A stretch of 37,075 nt of DNA from Thermoanaerobaculia bacterium (GTDB lineage Bacteria; Acidobacteriota; Thermoanaerobaculia; Multivoradales; JAGPDF01): positions 1 to 37,075 of the forward strand of contig JAGPDF010000046.1 of assembly GCA_018057705.1 (NCBI GenBank). Reading direction: 5' to 3'. Made by a program: the position numbers and the translations under genes. A model generated the notes under the pieces. It saw nothing but the letters and a program-made list of their open reading frames with translations. It did not search any database and was not told the origin of the DNA. Shown here piece after piece: positions 34,580 through 37,075 of the stretch (positions within the stretch are counted from its first letter, which is position 1; the number at the start of each line of letters is the position of its first letter).

Positions 34580-37075
34580 TGATCGCCTCACGATTCAGGA
34601 AGCTGCAGCAGACGACCGCCCGCCTCCTCCTCACGCTCGGCCTCCTGCCCACCGGACCGGTGATGGGGATGGGGGCGGTGGCACCTCAAGATCTCGGGCT
34701 GCAGATCACGGAGTCCGCCTCGAATCTGGGGCCGCACATCCGCCTTGCGAAGCGGACGACCAGCCTCGAGCTGGCAGAACAGTTTGCGCGGCAAGCCGCG
34801 CGGGGGGCGTGGCTCGGCATCTCCGCGAAGGTCGACGGTGTTGTCCTGCCAGCGAAAATCTTCGGCAAAGGAAAAGACCTGCAGGAGCGGGCCGTCCGCG
34901 GCGCCCTCGAGGCGCTGCAGCGGGGTACTTCCTTTACCAGCAGCTTCTTCTCTGCCGACTCCACCGACTCCACCGCCTCCACGACCCCCCTCGGAGCCAC
35001 GAGCGCTCCGACCGCCGCCCCCCGCGCCGAAGGCGCAACGGGCGCCGGCCAGGCGCCGCTGACGGACCTGCCCGAGGGCGCGATCCCGCCGCCGCCGACA
35101 CCGCCGGATGCGAATCCGACTTCATTGAAGGGAAGCCAGCCGGCCGCTGGGGTTGCGCCTCGCGCTCCGCGCTCCGGCGCGGGGGCCGGGTCCGTTCAAC
35201 CGATGGTCGCCGTTCCGGTAGTGCCAGCTTTCAATCTGCTGTCCATTTCCTGGCAGCCCAACGATCCCTCTCCAGGCGCGGTCTTCCTGCCGATCGCGAG
35301 CGCGGTGCGGCGGGTTTTCGCCTTCGACGCCTGCGACACCGCCGATCCGTGGAAGGTCTGGGATCCGGCGAGCCCGGGGACCTCGGATCTGACCGCGATC
35401 ACGCCGACGAAAGGCTTCTGGCTCGAAGGGCAGGGGAGTGGGACGCTCCCCGAAGGTGGCCCCGAGCCGACGACGACTTCGATCCCGCTCTGCCTGGGGT
35501 GGAATCTCATCGGTTACCCCGCCGGCTCGGCGCGGCCGGTGGCGACGGCTCTCGCTTCGATCGCCGGCCAGTACATCCGCCTCTTCGGCTTCGATCCGAC
35601 CGACAGCGCCGACCCGTGGGAGGTCTACGACGTCGCGGTGCCGGTCTGGGCCAACGACATGACGGAGCTCCGTCCCGGGCGCGGCTACTGGATCTACATC
35701 ACCGAGGCGACGACGCTCACGATCTCGAACGAAGAGGAGCTCCCCGACGTCGCCATCCTCTCGCCCGCCGACCTCGCCGAGGTCACCGGCCCGGCGCCGA
35801 TCGTCGGCACGGTGCGCTCGCCGGAGCTCCAGAGCTGGACGCTCGCCTACCGGGCGGTGGGGGATTCGGACTGGCTTTCGCTCGGCACCGGCACGACGCC
35901 GCTCGAGGCGCAGACGCTCGGCACCCTCGACCCGACGCTGCTCGAGAACGGCCTCTACGAGGTGCGCCTGCGTGCGGTGGACACCGCGCTCAACTACGTC
36001 GAAGAGACGATCGCGCTCAACGTCGAAGGTCAGCGCAAGATCGGCCACTTCGCGCTCGCCTTCGTCGATCTCGAAGTGCCGCTCTCGGGGATCCCGATCC
36101 AGGTGATCCGCGGCTACGACAGCCGGCGAGGGCACCGCAAGGGCGACTTCGGGCAGGGCTGGGAGCTCGAGGTCAAGGCCGGCTCGTACCGCACGAACCG
36201 GCCCACGGGCGACGGCTGGAACATCGCGCAGGGCTTCCTGCCCTGCGACACCGCGCAGGAGAGGAAGTCGCACATCTCGACGGTGAAGCTCTCGGACCGC
36301 GAGGTCTACCGCTTCCGCCCGGTGCTGACGCAGCTCGCGCCGGGCGTCGGCGGCTGCTACGGCATCGCCGGCTTCGCGTACGTCGACGGCCCGGTGCCGG
36401 GAGCGACGCTGCAGGCGATAGCCGGCACCAACATCTTCTGGGCGACCGGCAGCAGCCAGCTCCTGTCCACAGAAGGCGGCCTCTACGACCCGCCGCAGGT
36501 GCGGCTGACCACCCGTGACGGAAGAGCCTTCGAGGTGAACCGCACCACGGGCGTGACGAAGATCGCCGATCCGAACGGCAACGCGGTGAGCTTCACTACC
36601 GGCGGCATCAGCCACACGAGCGGTGCCAGCATCACCTTTGAGCGTGACGCGCAGAACCGCATCACGCGGATCGTGGACCCTGAAGGGGAAGATCTCGTCT
36701 ACGTCTATGACGCCGCGGGCGATCTCACGAGCTTCACGGACCGCACCGAGGCCGAAACGACCTACACCTACTCGGGGAATCACTACCTCGAGGAGATCCA
36801 CGGTCCCCTCGGAAGAACCCCGATCCGCAACGAGTACGGCCCGGACGGCCGGCTGACGAAGCACGTCGACGCCTTCGGCCACGAGATCCTCTACGACCAC
36901 CAGCTCGCCGCGAACCGCGAGATCGTCACCAACCGCCTCGGCGCTTCGCGCCAGCTCGACTACGACGCGCGCGGCAACGTCACGCACGAGGTGGACGAGT
37001 CGGGCGTCGAAACGACCCGGACCTTCGACGGCAACGACCAGCTGCTGACCGAGACCGACGAGCTCGGGAACACCA
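34579..37075 (+). CDS. Secreted RHS/YD-repeat protein, N-terminal 832 residues, cut by right edge
   Basis: ATG 34579 overlaps the stop of the giant gene by one base (TGATG), with no ribosome site, so translation is probably coupled. Residues 1-34 are a signal peptide (TARLLLTLGLLPTGPVMGMG). A Pro/Ala/Thr-rich linker lies at about 115-205. Two related modules follow (about 213-385), each ending in TKGFWLEGQ or GRGYWIYITEATTLTI; the second contains GWNLIGYP. An Ig-like beta-domain (about 390-490) leads to DLEVPLSGIPIQVIRGYDSR and GDFGQGWELEV, the usual start of large RHS proteins. YD repeats begin near 645 (DPEGEDLVYVYDAAGDLTSF; YDARGNVTHEVDESGVETT) and are still running at the edge. RHS shells often enclose a C-terminal toxin, which lies outside the window. 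Secretion or surface exposure is inferred. Confidence 0.93.

Overview
The window looks like chromosomal DNA from a GC-rich, Gram-negative-type bacterium, most likely an uncultured Acidobacteriota of the Thermoanaerobaculia kind. That placement is an inference. It rests on very high GC with strong third-position bias, a repeated C-terminal F-x-D-G-F-E...W motif on secreted proteins, a tandem W-R-D-F domain, a Ser/Thr kinase-TPR protein, and a set of very large secreted repeat proteins. No 16S rRNA or other taxonomic marker is present.

Layout. The left part (1-15335) is transcribed almost entirely leftward. It holds the start of an M36-type secreted metalloprotease (cut by the left edge), a Crp-family regulator, a secreted CarboxypepD_reg-repeat metzincin-like protease, a delta-60 repeat protein, an ADP-forming acyl-CoA synthetase, a diacylglycerol/sphingosine-kinase-like lipid kinase, a 1200-residue secreted ELWxxDGT-repeat protein and ruvB. 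The one rightward gene here is an S41-type protease divergent from crp. The strand switches at 15336-15399. The right part (15400-37075) is all rightward: a DUF4160/DUF2442 pair, a truncated MmeI-like methyltransferase remnant, an ACP-like protein whose two halves are in swapped order, rsgA, a small hypothetical gene, a seven-repeat FG-GAP protein, a SnoaL-like/DinB pair, a membrane Ser/Thr kinase with TPRs, a secreted mosaic protein of about 3566 residues, and an RHS/YD-repeat protein cut by the right edge.

How it fits together. Housekeeping genes (ruvB, rsgA, acyl-CoA synthetase, lipid kinase) are interspersed with secreted beta-rich proteins. The giant mosaic protein and the RHS protein overlap by one base (TGATG) and are probably translated together as a surface or secreted pair. 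The 1200-residue protein starts 2 bases after the ruvB stop. Several genes (ruvB, the lipid kinase, the DUF4160 gene) have a -10-like hexamer exactly 6 bases before the start codon, which suggests leaderless transcripts.

The most unusual items are the permuted ACP-like protein (16072-16605), the Asp/His/Gly-rich loops inserted in the giant protein, the internal segmental duplication that includes thrombospondin-C-like domains, the decayed defence-like island between ruvB and rsgA, and two inverted repeats in the crp control region. No stretch longer than 300 bases lacks a gene. I see no tRNA, rRNA, CRISPR array, transposase or integrase.
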